Shown in pieces: positions 23,990 to 31,511 of a stretch of 64,000 nucleotides of DNA. This stretch comes from Candidatus Binatia bacterium (GTDB lineage: Bacteria; Desulfobacterota; Binatia; UBA9968; JAJDTQ01), in contig JAJEAI010000095.1 of the NCBI GenBank assembly GCA_022824205.1, forward strand, positions 1 to 64,000, read 5' to 3'. Numbering within the stretch: position 1 is the stretch's first letter; every line of letters begins with the position of its first letter. The notes under the pieces were generated by a model. The model worked only from the letters and a program-made list of their open reading frames with translations, was not told the origin of the DNA and made no database searches. Position numbers and translations under genes: made by a program.

Positions 23990-24877
23990 ATGAACAGTCC
24001 ATTTCCATCCGAGTCACCCCTCATCGGCATCGGTTTCCGTGTTCCCATCGCCAAGTGGACGCTGGCGAACCTGCATCGCTTCGACGTGCTGGAGATCACG
24101 GTGGACCATTACATCAAGGGAGGCGAGTACGTGCGCCGGGCCATCCGCAATCTGGTGGACCGGGTCCCCCTCGTGCTCCACGGCGTGGGGCTCTCCATCG
24201 GCACCGACGCTCCCCTGGACGAGGCATACCTCGACGCGGTGGCCGAGGCCGTCGACGACCTGAAGGTCCCGTCCTACAGCGAACATCTCGCGTGGACCAA
24301 GGTTCCCGGCATCGACCTCGCCAACCTGCTGCCAGTGCCCAAGACGCGCGCCGCCGCGGACATGCTCATCCCCAAGATCGAGCGTATCCAGGCGCGCTTG
24401 CCGGTGCCCTTCTCCATCGAGAACATCTCGTACGTCTTCGACTTCCCGGACGCGGAGATGAGCGACGCGGAATTTTTCAACCTGCTGTTCCGCGAGACCG
24501 GCGTGGAGATGCTACTGGACGTTGAGAACCTTTTCGTCAACGCCTCGAACCACGCCGTCGACCCGCTGGCCTTTCTCGAGCAATTGCCCGAAGGCGTGGT
24601 CACCGGGGTGCACGCGGCCGGGGGACCGCTCGTCCGCCGGCCCTACCTCGACGTCCCCTTCCACGCCGACAACCACAGCCACCCGGTGCCGCAACAGGCA
24701 CTGGATCTGCTCGAATACGCCCTCGACCGCCAACGTCCCCGGACCGTGATCCTGGAGCGGGACAACGACTACGAGCAGGGCGAAGAGCTTCTGGCGGACG
24801 TGACGCGCATTCGCCGGCAGGCGGCGAGGGCCGCCTCCTCAACGGAAGGGAGCGTGACCGATGTACCGGCTTATTGA
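23990..24877 (+). CDS. MNIO-family (DUF692) multinuclear iron oxidative enzyme
   Basis: A 295-residue TIM-barrel protein of the DUF692/MNIO family (MbnB, TglH, BufB relatives), which uses two or three iron ions to modify ribosomally made peptides, usually at Cys or Asp/Asn. Family ligands are recognisable: His64 (LVLHGVGLSIG), His99 (YSEHLAW), Glu144 (SIENISY), Asp177 and Asn180 (LLDVENLFVN), His208 (GVHAAGG), Asp227 and His229 (HADNHSHPVP) and Glu256 (ILERDND). The start has GGGAGG upstream. It overlaps the partner gene by 17 bases and leads an operon with an ABC exporter, so a modified exported peptide is the likely product. Confidence 0.88.
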   Translation: MNSPFPSESPLIGIGFRVPIAKWTLANLHRFDVLEITVDHYIKGGEYVRRAIRNLVDRVPLVLHGVGLSIGTDAPLDEAYLDAVAEAVDDLKVPSYSEHLAWTKVPGIDLANLLPVPKTRAAADMLIPKIERIQARLPVPFSIENISYVFDFPDAEMSDAEFFNLLFRETGVEMLLDVENLFVNASNHAVDPLAFLEQLPEGVVTGVHAAGGPLVRRPYLDVPFHADNHSHPVPQQALDLLEYALDRQRPRTVILERDNDYEQGEELLADVTRIRRQAARAASSTEGSVTDVPAY

Positions 24878-25730
24878 CAGGCAAACCCATCTACTCCGGC
24901 ATCTGACCAGCCCGGCCCTCATCTTCGGAACCCCCGACCTCGATTCCGCGGCCCGAGACCCGGAGCTTCAGGGCATGGACGTGGGCCGGCTCCGGTTGGA
25001 GGCGGAGTTCTCCTACAACAAGCGCATGGGGCGCATCCGCCAGACCTTCGATCGCACGGCCACGCTGCTGGGACACGGATTCTCGGCCCTCACCCGCGAC
25101 TACGCCGCCGCGTGCCCGCCGTTGACCTACGAGCGTTACCCGGATGCCGAACGCTTCTTCGAACGGTTTCTGGCGCCGGCCGTCCACGAACCGCCGGGCC
25201 CGCCCTGGGCCGCGGACGTGGCCGCCATCGAGTTGGCCCTGGCTCGGGCGCGGACCCTGCGCCCCGCGGCCATGGAGGGCGAAGCGTTGGCGGCGCGTCC
25301 CCAAGCCCCCGGTTTCTGGTACCGCACGCATCCGTGCGCGGGGCTCGTGAAGTGCCGCCACGACGTGCGTGCCTTGTTCGAGCCCGCCCGAGCCCGAGCG
25401 CCGGTGACGGAACGGAGGGTGCACATGGTCGTGCTGGCGGTCAAGGGACGGCGACGTCCCAAGGTCCTGGAGTTGGCGCCGGAGGCCTTCGCGCTCCTGG
25501 AGGCCTCCCGCGAATGGAGTCCGCTGTCATCCGGTGCAACCCCGACCGACGACGACGCGGTCCATCCCGCGACCGGCCGGGCGGTCGATGATGCAGGCGA
25601 TCCGGCGCAGGATTCGGAAAACGGCGGCACGGACGACAACGAAACCCGCCGAGAGATGGTCAAGCAACTGGCGGCGCAAGGGCTCGCACTGGTGAGCATC
25701 GATGATACCCGCGACCCGGCACACGCTTGA
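24861..25730 (+). CDS. Putative MNIO partner protein (DUF2063/BufC-like)
   Basis: A 289-residue protein whose gene overlaps the MNIO gene by 17 bases. The N-terminal helical part (EFSYNKRMGRIRQTFDR, then ALTRDYAAACPPLTYE and DVAAIELALARARTL) resembles the DUF2063-type partner proteins of MNIO enzymes, which bind the precursor peptide and present it to the enzyme. The middle holds His and Cys residues (RTHPCAGLVKCRHD). Residues about 225-260 are Asp-rich and low-complexity. The family call rests on pattern and context, so it is moderate. Confidence 0.65.
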   Translation: MYRLIDRQTHLLRHLTSPALIFGTPDLDSAARDPELQGMDVGRLRLEAEFSYNKRMGRIRQTFDRTATLLGHGFSALTRDYAAACPPLTYERYPDAERFFERFLAPAVHEPPGPPWAADVAAIELALARARTLRPAAMEGEALAARPQAPGFWYRTHPCAGLVKCRHDVRALFEPARARAPVTERRVHMVVLAVKGRRRPKVLELAPEAFALLEASREWSPLSSGATPTDDDAVHPATGRAVDDAGDPAQDSENGGTDDNETRREMVKQLAAQGLALVSIDDTRDPAHA

Positions 25731-27642
25731 GAACCGCCGCCCGGCCGGCGCGGGCACCCGGAGCGCGGGAGCCCCCGGCCGGCCGAAACCGCGGGTGGAC
25801 GCCGGCGGCGAGCCGGCGGAGACCGCGCCGAAACCCGCCGCCGCGGAAGACGCGGAGTTCTCGCTCGCGTCCGTCGCAAAGCAGGTGTTTCACAACAAGG
25901 CTGTCTTCGGGCCGTTGGTGGCGGCGTCCTTCTTCGTCAACCTCCTGGGCTACCTCTACCCCTTCGCCTTCCTGATCATCATAGACAAGGTCCTGTCCAA
26001 CCGGGGCGCCGCCACCCTCGACGTCATCATCGTCAGCCTGCTCTTCTTCCTGCTGTTCGAAGCCGTCCTGCGCGCGGCGCGCCACCGGGCGCTACGCGGC
26101 GCCGTGCGGGAGATGGACCGCACTCTGCTGTCGCGGCTCATCCGGCACTCGCTGGAGCTCCCGGCCTCCTTCTACCTCCGCAACACCCCGGTGGAGACCC
26201 TCTCCCGCATCGAGGAACTGCAGCAACTGCGCCGGTTCCTCACCAACGCCGTGGTGTTCGTGTTCGTCGACATCCTGTTCGTGCTCGTCTTCCTGGCGTT
26301 GATGCTGCATTTCAGCCTGACGCTGTCGATGGTCATCCTGGCCTCCCTGCCCCTCTACATCGCTCCGGCCTTCGTGGTGATGCCCACGCTGCGGCGATGG
26401 AGCCGGCGGACCCGCGGCAGCCGGCGGGAAAGCAACGAGGCGGTGCTCGACACCTTCACCGGCATCGAGACCGTCAAGGGCATGAACGAGGTGAAGGCCC
26501 AGGAAGCGTTCCTCGTCGACCAGGTGGACGCGGCGATCGCATCGGAGGAGGACACGCAAGACCTGCGCGAATCCATGACCCAGTACAACCAGTTCGTGAA
26601 CCGGTTCGCCACCGCCGGACTGCTCTGGTTCGGCGCCTCCATGGTCCTGGACGGCCAACTCAGCCTGGGGCAGCTCGTGGCGGTCAACCTGGTCAACATG
26701 CGCTTTTCCCAGCCCATGATGCGCCTGTGCCTGTTCGTGTATGACTTCGGCCGGTCGCGCGGCTTGGTGAAGGAACTGGGGACCGTGCTGAACGAGGAGA
26801 CCGAGCGCCAGGGCGGCCACCTGGTCCGACTGTCCGGTTTCAAGGGGGGCATCCGCTTCGAGGACGTCCGCTTCCGCTATCCGGACACGGACCGCATGGC
26901 GCTCGACGGTGTGACCTTCGACGTCGCACCCGGCGAGACGGTGGGCATCGCGGGGCCCTCCGGCTCGGGCAAGAGCACGGTGAGCCGCCTCATTCAGAGG
27001 CTCTACCTCGCCAACGAGGGACGCGTGCTCCTGGACGGCGTGGACGCGGCCGTCATCGACCCGGCCTGGCTGCGCGGCCACATCGGTGCCGTGGAGCAGG
27101 ACTATCCCATCTTCCGGCGCAGCATCGCCGACAACATCGCGCTGGGGCCGGGGGAACGCCAGATGCCTCGGGTGACAGCGGCGGCCAAAGCGGCATGTGT
27201 CCACGAGTTCATCACCCGCATGCCCAAGGGCTACGCCACCCGCATCGGCGCCCGCGGAAGCCTTCTCTCGGGCGGTGAACGGCAACGGCTGGCGCTGGCG
27301 CGCGGGCTGTTTCACGCGCGCACGTTGCTCATTCTGGACGAGGCCACGAGTGCGCTGGACAAGCAGGACGAGCTGCGCATCCAGCAGAACCTGCGGGCGC
27401 TGGCGCAGGGACGGACGGTCGTCGTCATCGCCCACCGGTTGTCCGCGTTGCGCCAGGTGGACCGCATCCTCTGCCTGGACCGCGGGAAGATCACCGAGCA
27501 GGGAACGCCCGCGGAACTGCTCCGCGGCAACGGCTACTTCGCGGACATGGTGCGCCGGGAAGCCGACTTGATGCAGGCCTTGGCGGGGCCGCGCCCGGCG
27601 ACGGCCGCGGGCTCGGGAGAAAGGGAGGAACGCAATGGATAG
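25702..27642 (+). CDS. Type-I-secretion-like ABC exporter (fused permease-ATPase)
   Basis: A 646-residue half-exporter. After about 50 disordered Pro/Ala-rich residues come six membrane helices (about 65-330) related to the HlyB/LapB group (LPASFYLRNTPVETLSRIEEL, LRRFLTNAVVF). An ATPase domain follows with Walker A GPSGSGKST near 420, Q-loop VEQDYPIF, signature LSGGERQRLALARG near 523, Walker B LLILDEAT and H-loop IAHRLS. No C39 peptidase domain is present, so it would not itself cut a double-Gly leader. It overlaps the partner gene by 29 bases. No membrane-fusion protein or outer-membrane factor is nearby. Confidence 0.87.
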   Translation: MIPATRHTLENRRPAGAGTRSAGAPGRPKPRVDAGGEPAETAPKPAAAEDAEFSLASVAKQVFHNKAVFGPLVAASFFVNLLGYLYPFAFLIIIDKVLSNRGAATLDVIIVSLLFFLLFEAVLRAARHRALRGAVREMDRTLLSRLIRHSLELPASFYLRNTPVETLSRIEELQQLRRFLTNAVVFVFVDILFVLVFLALMLHFSLTLSMVILASLPLYIAPAFVVMPTLRRWSRRTRGSRRESNEAVLDTFTGIETVKGMNEVKAQEAFLVDQVDAAIASEEDTQDLRESMTQYNQFVNRFATAGLLWFGASMVLDGQLSLGQLVAVNLVNMRFSQPMMRLCLFVYDFGRSRGLVKELGTVLNEETERQGGHLVRLSGFKGGIRFEDVRFRYPDTDRMALDGVTFDVAPGETVGIAGPSGSGKSTVSRLIQRLYLANEGRVLLDGVDAAVIDPAWLRGHIGAVEQDYPIFRRSIADNIALGPGERQMPRVTAAAKAACVHEFITRMPKGYATRIGARGSLLSGGERQRLALARGLFHARTLLILDEATSALDKQDELRIQQNLRALAQGRTVVVIAHRLSALRQVDRILCLDRGKITEQGTPAELLRGNGYFADMVRREADLMQALAGPRPATAAGSGEREERNG

Positions 27643-27775
27643 CACGGAACGGGACCTCCGCGTCCTTCCCGTGGCGGGACGGTGCCTGCGGCTGTTGGGC
27701 CGCTACGTCGTGTTGATGGCGCGCTACGCGGTGGTGGTGACGCTGGACGGCCTCTTGCGCCGGATCCGTCTCTGA
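27635..27775 (+). CDS. 46-residue Arg-rich amphipathic small protein
   Basis: This short gene overlaps the exporter stop by 8 bases and ends 5 bases before the SDR gene. AGGGAGGAA lies directly before its ATG, one of the better ribosome-binding sites in the operon. It begins MDSTERDLRVLPVAG and continues with RCLRLLGRYVVLMARYAVVV and LDGLLRRIRL, an amphipathic or membrane-seeking helix with one Cys (residue 17) and eight Arg. No homologue is recognised. It could be the MNIO substrate peptide, an exporter accessory subunit or a leader for the SDR. A typical MNIO precursor would have more Cys, which weighs against the first option. Confidence 0.6.
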   Translation: MDSTERDLRVLPVAGRCLRLLGRYVVLMARYAVVVTLDGLLRRIRL

Positions 27776-27780
27776 CGCTC

Positions 27781-28608
27781 ATGGACCTCGGCATCAGGGG
27801 CCGGAGCGCACTGGTCTTCGGAGGATCTCGCGGCATCGGCCGGGCCGTAGCCGGAGCGTTGGCGGCCGAGGGCGCCGACGTCGCGGTGTGCGCGCGCAAG
27901 GAATGGGCGGCGCGACAGGTCGCGGCCGAGGCCGTGGAACGGGGGCGCGTCAAGGCCAAGGGCTACCCGCTGGAGGCGTGGGACGAAGCATCGGCCAGCG
28001 CCCAGGTAGACCGGATCGTGGGTGACTTCGGCGCCATCGACATCCTGTTCGGCATCGCCCGGCACACCTTGCCGGACCCCGAACAGGGCAACCCGGGAGC
28101 GCCCTCATGGAGTGCGCGGCTCGACGAAGGCTTCCTGCGCTTCAGGGCGCTCACGGAAGCCCTCCTTCCCGACATGCGGCGCCGGCGTTGGGGGCGCGTC
28201 CTCTGGATGGTTCCATGGCCGGAGACCCGCGACAGCGCCGAGGCGAGCGTTCGCGCGGCAACCGGGGCCGCGCTCACGGCTTGGTTGCATTGCGCCGCCG
28301 CGGAAGTCGCCCGCGAAAACGTGACCGTCAACGTCATGAGGCCGCCGCCGGTCTGGCGGCGGCCCGGGCGCGCCGGTCGATTGCGGCCCGAGTCGGGTTC
28401 GGCACCGGGCGGGGCAGGTCCGCCGCTTGCAGGGACGGGCACCCGGGACAGGGACCCTTCCCGGGCGAACGAGGTTCATTCGGCCGCGGAGATAGCCGCG
28501 GTGGCGGCCTTCCTCTTGAGCGACCTCGCGCGGAGCGTGTGCGGCACGACCGTGGAACTGGGTGCCGCCATGACCCCGCCGCGGTACCCTAACGACCCGC
28601 CGCCATAA
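27781..28608 (+). CDS. SDR-fold protein lacking the catalytic Ser-Tyr-Lys
   Basis: A 275-residue Rossmann-fold protein with an intact NAD(P) motif (GGSRGIGRAVAGAL) near residue 14. The catalytic region is degenerate: where SDRs have Ser, Tyr-x-x-x-Lys, this reads VLWMVPWP and SVRAATGAALTAW, with no Tyr or Lys at the expected places. A Pro/Gly/Arg-rich insert (about 200-235) precedes the C-terminal IAAVAAFLLSDLARSV. It is probably a non-catalytic nucleotide-binding protein or has different chemistry. It is last in the MNIO operon, 5 bases after the small-protein gene. Confidence 0.8.
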   Translation: MDLGIRGRSALVFGGSRGIGRAVAGALAAEGADVAVCARKEWAARQVAAEAVERGRVKAKGYPLEAWDEASASAQVDRIVGDFGAIDILFGIARHTLPDPEQGNPGAPSWSARLDEGFLRFRALTEALLPDMRRRRWGRVLWMVPWPETRDSAEASVRAATGAALTAWLHCAAAEVARENVTVNVMRPPPVWRRPGRAGRLRPESGSAPGGAGPPLAGTGTRDRDPSRANEVHSAAEIAAVAAFLLSDLARSVCGTTVELGAAMTPPRYPNDPPP

Positions 28609-28620
28609 CGGAACGAAACG

Positions 28621-29481
28621 TCAGTAGCCCTGCTCCAGTACCCAGTTGGCGATCTCCAGCCGGCGGGCGAACCAGACGTCGCTGAAGCCCTTGGCGTACT
28701 TGATGAACTCGTCGATGATCTTGGTGCGGTAGGGCACGCCGGAGACGAACGGGTGCAGATTGAACGCGAAGAACTTGGGCGCGCCCTGCTCGCCCTCCCA
28801 GTAAAGGTAGTCGAACTGGTCCTTCATGATCTGGAGCAGGTCCCGAGGCGTGCGGCCGCCGCCGTAGGTGGAGTAGTCGTTGCACCCCGGCACGTTGTAC
28901 GGCACCACCGCGACCTTGCGGCCGCCGGCCTCGACCGTGTACGGGACGTCCGAATTGAGCGGGTCGGCCCACCACACGAAGCCGGCCTCCGCCACCAGGT
29001 CCAGGGTGTTGTCGGTGGACGCGTGGCCGGGCGACAGATACCCGGTGGGAGGCGCGCCGAGCACGTTCTTGAAGGCGGCCACCGTATCCTGGATGGACTT
29101 CCGCTCTTCCTCCCGCGTGTACATGAACGCGTACTCGTGCTCGTAGCACTCCGAGGAGAACTCGTGCCCCTGGCCCTGGAACTCCCTGCACTCGTCAGGG
29201 AACTGCTCCACCTTCTTGCCGTTCATCAGGAAGGTGACCTTGAGGTTGTGCCGCTCGAACATGTCCATGATGCGCCAGATGCCGACCCGGTCGCCGTACT
29301 CGCGCTCGGTGACGGCGGCCATGTTCTGTTTGAAGACGGCGTTTTCCGGCGGCAGAGGATGGCTCACGCGCTGGAGTGAACCGCGGGTGGCGTAGTTGTC
29401 GGGCCACACTTCCCACGGGATGATGAAAGTGACGCAAATCTTGGCATTGTCCGGCCACTGGATGGGGCGCGGTCTGGGCAT
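28621..29481 (-). CDS. Polysaccharide-deacetylase-fold hydrolase (PuuE-like)
   Basis: A 286-residue NodB-fold protein. Features include WRIMDMFERHNLKVTFLMNG, the metal-site-like HEFSSECYEHEYAF with several His/Glu and GYLSPGHASTDNTLDLV. This form resembles the cytosolic allantoinase/peptidoglycan-deacetylase-like subgroup and lacks a signal peptide (MPRPRPIQWPDN), so an amide hydrolase in nitrogen metabolism is as likely as a cell-wall enzyme. The start with GAGGAG upstream is preferred to a 23-codon extension. A good promoter lies about 70 bases upstream. Confidence 0.85.
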   Translation of the reverse strand: MPRPRPIQWPDNAKICVTFIIPWEVWPDNYATRGSLQRVSHPLPPENAVFKQNMAAVTEREYGDRVGIWRIMDMFERHNLKVTFLMNGKKVEQFPDECREFQGQGHEFSSECYEHEYAFMYTREEERKSIQDTVAAFKNVLGAPPTGYLSPGHASTDNTLDLVAEAGFVWWADPLNSDVPYTVEAGGRKVAVVPYNVPGCNDYSTYGGGRTPRDLLQIMKDQFDYLYWEGEQGAPKFFAFNLHPFVSGVPYRTKIIDEFIKYAKGFSDVWFARRLEIANWVLEQGY

Positions 29482-29549
29482 GGTGCAATCTCCTCTCGTG
29501 TGATGACGCTGGGCGTCCGTGCGCGGAGCTGGGAAGCAACGCGGCTCCA

Positions 29550-29578
29550 AATATAGCCAGCGCGGGTTTGTTGGGCAA
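29550..29578 (-). promoter_or_regulatory. Promoter of the deacetylase-fold gene
   Basis: Minus-strand TTGCCC (29578-29573), 17-base spacer, TATATT (29555-29550), in the 191-base divergent gap before the small membrane protein and transglycosylase genes. Confidence 0.55.
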
Positions 29579-29672
29579 ACTACCCTGGAGACCTTGGAGT
29601 TTACCCATACCTGTTCAAAATCTGTTGATTTTCATTGCGACAGCGGTCAGAGTGGCCGCGAGGAGAACGAGA

Positions 29673-29858
29673 ATGGCGAACGGAGCGGAGGAACGCGTCA
29701 CACGGCTGGAGACGACCTTCGGATCGACGCTGCCACACTTGGCCACGAAGGCCGATCTCTCCAGGCTGGAGACCAAGATCGTGTTGGGGGCCGTTTCGAT
29801 TCTTGCGGGCCTCATCGCCATCATCGTGAGATTGTTTACGCAGGTTCACCCACACTGA
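29673..29858 (+). CDS. Small single-pass membrane protein with coiled-coil N-terminus
   Basis: A 61-residue protein: MANGAEERVTRLETTFGSTL begins an amphipathic segment with heptad-like Leu/Ala-Thr-Lys pattern (LATKADLSRLETK), followed by one membrane helix (IVLGAVSILAGLIAIIVRLF). The layout resembles small DUF1640/XhlA-like membrane anchors. GAGGAGAACG gives the ribosome-binding site. Its stop overlaps the start of the transglycosylase gene by one base (TGATG), so the two are translationally coupled and may act together at the envelope. Confidence 0.65.
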   Translation: MANGAEERVTRLETTFGSTLPHLATKADLSRLETKIVLGAVSILAGLIAIIVRLFTQVHPH

Positions 29859-31138
29859 TGAGAAGGCCTCCGACCGCGACGTGCTCTCGGCGCAAGGGCT
29901 CGGTCTTGGCAGCCTTGGTATGCGCGGTCTCGGTCGCGGGTGCTTCGCCGTCCGGTTCCCCGGCCGAGCAACTCTCCGCCGACCACGCGGCCTATCGGTC
30001 CTTCGTCCGTGATTTCCGCGCGGTGGCATTGCGGCGCGGCATCCCGGAAGCGCTCTACGACCGCGCGTTCCGCGGCCTCGCCCCGGACCCGGAAGTCATC
30101 GAAAAGAGCAACCGGCAGCCGGAGTTCGTGCTGCCGGCGTCCCAGTACGTCGCCCTGGTGGTCACCGACACGCGTGTAAACGACGGCCGCGCCAAGCTGT
30201 CGGAGCTTGCCGCCGACCTGGAGCGAATCGAGGGCCGGTACGGAGTGGACCGCCACGTGCTGGCGGCCATCTGGGGCCTGGAGACGCTGTACGGCAAGCT
30301 GCGCGGCAAGCGCAACGTCATCCGCTCGCTCTCCACCCTGGCCTACAAGGGGCGCCGGGCCAAGTTCGGACGCAACCAACTGCTGGCGGCCCTCGACATC
30401 CTCAAGGCCGGCGACATCACCGTCGAACGGATGACCGGCTCGTGGGCCGGCGCCATGGGGCACACGCAGTTCATTCCCACGAGCTACAAGGCCTACGCGG
30501 TGGACTTCACCGGCGACGGCCGGCGCGACATCTGGGACAACCCGAGGGACGCGCTGGCATCCGCGGCCAACTATCTGCGCGGCAACGGGTGGGTTCCGGG
30601 CAGGCCTTGGGGCCACCGGGTCGTCGTTCCGGAAGGGTTCGACGCCGGGCTCGCCGGCAAGAAGGGGGAGCGGAGCATCCGGGAGTGGGCGAAACTGGGA
30701 CTTCGGCGAGCCGGCGGCGGGGCGTTGCCACATCCCGAGGAGCGGGCGTTCCTGGACCTTCCGGCGGGAGTTCGTGGACCCGCTTTCCTGCTGCGACGGA
30801 ATTTCCGCGCCATCATGCGCTACAACCCGGCGCACAAGTATGCCTTGGCGATCGGGCACCTTTCGGACCGGTTGCGCGGCGAGGAGGGCGCCCTCAACTG
30901 GCCCGACGGCATCGGCCCCATCGCCGAATCGGAGCGCAAGGAGATGCAACGGCTACTGGCCGGGCGGGGATACGACATCGGAGAGATCGACGGAATCATC
31001 GGCCCGAAGACGCGGGCGGCCATACGGGACTATCAGGCGGAGAAGAAGCGGCGCGTGGACGGGTTTCCGCGGCGGGAGATCCTGGAGTTGCTGCGTGCGG
31101 ATGCGCGCGGTGGGGGTGGGAAGGCACGCCCGGACTAG
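29858..31138 (+). CDS. MltB-family lytic murein transglycosylase with peptidoglycan-binding domain
   Basis: A 426-residue exported enzyme. An N-terminal hydrophobic leader (GSVLAALVCAVSVAGASP) is followed by the MltB catalytic domain with the active-site Glu in AAIWGLETLYGKLRG near residue 150 and SWAGAMGHTQFIPTSY. A C-terminal PG_binding_1 domain (GYDIGEIDGIIGPKTRAAIR) near 380-420 anchors it to peptidoglycan. It cleaves the glycan with 1,6-anhydro end formation. The start at 29858 is fixed by the one-base overlap with the small membrane protein gene. Confidence 0.92.
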   Translation: MRRPPTATCSRRKGSVLAALVCAVSVAGASPSGSPAEQLSADHAAYRSFVRDFRAVALRRGIPEALYDRAFRGLAPDPEVIEKSNRQPEFVLPASQYVALVVTDTRVNDGRAKLSELAADLERIEGRYGVDRHVLAAIWGLETLYGKLRGKRNVIRSLSTLAYKGRRAKFGRNQLLAALDILKAGDITVERMTGSWAGAMGHTQFIPTSYKAYAVDFTGDGRRDIWDNPRDALASAANYLRGNGWVPGRPWGHRVVVPEGFDAGLAGKKGERSIREWAKLGLRRAGGGALPHPEERAFLDLPAGVRGPAFLLRRNFRAIMRYNPAHKYALAIGHLSDRLRGEEGALNWPDGIGPIAESERKEMQRLLAGRGYDIGEIDGIIGPKTRAAIRDYQAEKKRRVDGFPRREILELLRADARGGGGKARPD

Positions 31139-31165
31139 GGGTGGTGGTGTCGGTACAACGCAGCA

Positions 31166-31297
31166 GTAGGGGTGCCCCGGAAATCTGGAGACGGCCCTGC
31201 GTGAGATTCCACTTTCTGCGTCGCACGAAACGGGGTGGTTGATCGGGATCGAGACTTACGTCCGCCCACCGTCAACAGATTTCCGGGGCACCCCTAC
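31166..31297. repeat. 132-bp element bounded by 21-bp inverted repeats
   Basis: GTAGGGGTGCCCCGGAAATC at 31166 is the inverse of the sequence ending 31297 (arms 31166-31186 and 31277-31297, perfect), extending outward with one mismatch through CGCAGC/GAGCAGC. The interior of about 90 bases shows no gene. The whole may be a small non-autonomous element or a large structured RNA. It lies in the 373-base gap 31139-31511. Confidence 0.65.
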
Positions 31298-31305
31298 CGC
31301 TGCTC

Positions 31306-31382
31306 TGCGCACGCCTGGGACCGGGGTTCCGGGGGGTAGTCGTAGGTGCTGTCCTGTTTTGCGCACGCCTGGGACCGGGGTT
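31306..31382. repeat. 23-bp direct repeat (tgcgcacgcctgggaccggg)
   Basis: Two exact copies at 31306-31328 and 31360-31382, 54 bases apart, just beyond the inverted-repeat element. No gene is visible here; the gap ends with a candidate promoter for the alpha/beta-hydrolase-fold gene. Confidence 0.7.
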
Positions 31383-31410
31383 TGTGTCGGCGGCGAATTG
31401 GCGGGCGGGG

Positions 31411-31439
31411 TTGCGTACCTGCGTTGCGTGTCCTATCGT
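31411..31439 (+). promoter_or_regulatory. Candidate promoter of the hydrolase-fold/ATPase pair
   Basis: TTGCGT (31411-31416), 17-base spacer, TATCGT (31434-31439), about 70 bases before the start at 31512. Confidence 0.4.
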
Positions 31440-31511
31440 CGGCAGGGCAGACGCGAGCGTGGGTCATGCGGGTGTGCCCGCCACCAAGCATATGAACAAC
31501 TGGAGATTGAA

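Noticed and set aside
23880-23993. GTG-initiated 37-codon frame ending over the MNIO start, with two Cys (possible precursor peptide)
   Set aside because: No ribosome-binding site before the GTG, Arg/Ala/Gly-rich composition expected from GC-rich DNA. Kept in mind as a second-choice MNIO substrate, but not supportable.
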